Assembly: GCA_007695045.1 (NCBI GenBank) | Contig: REEP01000083.1 | Span: 1-35,306, forward strand | Direction of reading: 5' to 3' | DNA from: Rhodospirillales bacterium | GTDB lineage: Bacteria; Pseudomonadota; Alphaproteobacteria; Rhodospirillales; Defluviicoccaceae | Length of the DNA stretch: 35,306 bases | Shown: one piece after another, positions 34,247-35,306 of the stretch | How the letters are laid out: every line of letters starts with the position of its first letter | Numbering within the stretch: the first letter of the stretch is position 1 | Notes under the pieces: generated by a model | Database searches by the model: none | What the model saw: only the letters and a program-made list of their open reading frames with translations | Told to the model about the DNA's origin: nothing | Program-made: the position numbers and the translations under genes

Positions 34247-35306
34247 ATGGCTGAAGAGACCGAAAGCGCGGGCGCGGCCGGGGCTGCAGCAGACAATGGC
34301 TCGCTGCTCGAAAGGATCGTTCAGGAAGGCAAACTGGCGCGGGATCCGTCACAGCGTGCGTACGCCTATGCGATGCTGGACGAGTTCGTGAACAAAGTGC
34401 TGATCGAGGAGGAGGAGCCCGAAAAGCCGGCGGCACCGGGCGCCGACAGCTACGCCAAGATCGAGGAGCGGATTGCCAAGATCGACCAGGTGCTGAGCGA
34501 CCAGCTCAACGAAATCCTGCATCATCCCGAATTGCAGAAGCTGGAAGCCTCCTGGCGCGGCTTGAATTACCTCGTCATGAATTCCGAAACCGGCACCCGG
34601 CTCAAGCTCCGGCTGCTCAACATCAGTAAAGCCGAACTGCTCAAGGATTTGGAGAAGGCCGTTGAGTTCGATCAGAGTGCGCTCTTCAAAAAGGTCTACG
34701 AGGAAGAATACGGCACCTTCGGCGGCTATCCCTACAGCGTACTGGTCGGCGATTTCGAGTTCGGGCGTACCCACCCCGACATGGCGTTGATCGACAAGCT
34801 TTCGCACGTAGCGGCCGCGGCCCATGCCCCGTTCATCGCCGCAGCCTCGCCCGGCCTGTTCGACATGGAACGCTTCACCGAACTGGGGGTGCCGCGCGAC
34901 CTGTCCAAGATTTTCGAGAGTCTCGAACTGATCAAGTGGCGCTCGTTCCGTGCCGGGGAAGACAGCCGTTACGTCGCCCTGGTGCTCCCCCACGTGCTGA
35001 TGCGCCTGCCCTACGGGCCGGACACGGTGCCGGTGGAGGGGCTCGATTTCGTTGAGGACGTGGACGGTCGTGATCATGGCAAGTATTTGTGGGGCAATGC
35101 CGCCTACACCTTGGCGCAGCGCATCACCCATGCCTTCTCGCTCTACGGCTGGACCGCGGCGATCCGCGGCGTCGAAGGCGGCGGCAAGGTGGAAGGGCTG
35201 CCGACCCACACCTTCCACACCGACGAAGGCGACATCGCCCTCAAGTGCCCCACCGAAATCGCCATCACCGACCGGCGGGAGAAGGAACTCAACGACCTCG
35301 GCTTCA
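34247..35306 (+). CDS. tssC: Type VI secretion sheath protein TssC (VipB), 3' end outside window
   Basis: The first 353 residues are present and the frame is still open at the window edge. Visible signatures are [66 protein letters not shown] and [12 protein letters not shown]. TssC is the larger sheath subunit and works with TssB. A GGGAG site precedes the ATG at 34247. The family is usually about 490-500 aa, so about 140 residues are missing here. Confidence 0.96.
   Translation, partial: MAEETESAGAAGAAADNGSLLERIVQEGKLARDPSQRAYAYAMLDEFVNKVLIEEEEPEKPAAPGADSYAKIEERIAKIDQVLSDQLNEILHHPELQKLEASWRGLNYLVMNSETGTRLKLRLLNISKAELLKDLEKAVEFDQSALFKKVYEEEYGTFGGYPYSVLVGDFEFGRTHPDMALIDKLSHVAAAAHAPFIAAASPGLFDMERFTELGVPRDLSKIFESLELIKWRSFRAGEDSRYVALVLPHVLMRLPYGPDTVPVEGLDFVEDVDGRDHGKYLWGNAAYTLAQRITHAFSLYGWTAAIRGVEGGGKVEGLPTHTFHTDEGDIALKCPTEIAITDRREKELNDLGF

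Noticed and set aside
1-35306. CRISPR arrays, insertion sequences, integrases, rRNA genes
   Set aside because: No spaced repeats of CRISPR type, transposase or integrase motifs, terminal inverted repeats or rRNA sequence were seen.

Overview
The window is GC-rich bacterial DNA whose left part carries the core translation gene cluster. Its gene order points to an alphaproteobacterium, most likely Rhodospirillales-like. The evidence is: tuf directly before rpsJ; secY-adk-rpsM-rpsK-rpoA-rplQ with no rpmJ and no rpsD; alpha-type start regions of RpoA and S17; and an ATP12-type F1 assembly chaperone, a family typical of alphaproteobacteria and mitochondria. The genus cannot be fixed from sequence reading alone.

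Positions 1-14390 hold the end of tuf and the S10-spc-alpha superoperon, all on the + strand: rpsJ, rplC, rplD, rplW, rplB, rpsS, rplV, rpsC, rplP, rpmC, rpsQ, rplN, rplX, rplE, rpsN, rpsH, rplF, rplR, rpsE, rpmD, rplO, secY, adk, rpsM, rpsK, rpoA and rplQ. Many genes overlap by 1-4 bases. Two internal signals stand out. One is a near-consensus promoter (TTGACT-N16-TATAAT) ahead of rpsM. The other is a strong hairpin with a T-rich tail between rpsK and rpoA.

Positions 14443-22453 hold housekeeping and stress genes: rarA, a beta-phosphoglucomutase-like HAD phosphatase, an RluC-type pseudouridine synthase, two Hsp20 chaperones separated by a 12-bp tandem repeat, a one-PDZ HtrA protease overlapping an HtpX-like membrane metalloprotease, a Gph-like HAD phosphatase and the ATP12 chaperone.

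Positions 22468-24401 form a small accessory zone. It holds an unrecognised 256-aa protein with a transglutaminase-like Cys/His/Asp arrangement, a convergent acidic lipoprotein built from nine 11-residue repeats, and a DUF4280 PAAR-like protein.

From about 24400 to the right edge lies part of a type VI secretion system: a SPOR-domain membrane protein, tssJ-like, tssK, tssL, tssM, tssA, tssB and tssC (cut by the window edge). TssJ/L/M form the membrane complex, TssK the baseplate adaptor, TssA the assembly cap and TssB/C the contractile sheath. The PAAR-like protein would sharpen the spike. Hcp, VgrG, TssE/F/G and ClpV are not in the window and may lie to the right. TssM lacks a recognisable P-loop.

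The best candidates for something undescribed are the transglutaminase-like protein, the 11-residue-repeat lipoprotein beside it, and the frame conflict at a G6 run at the start of the SPOR gene.
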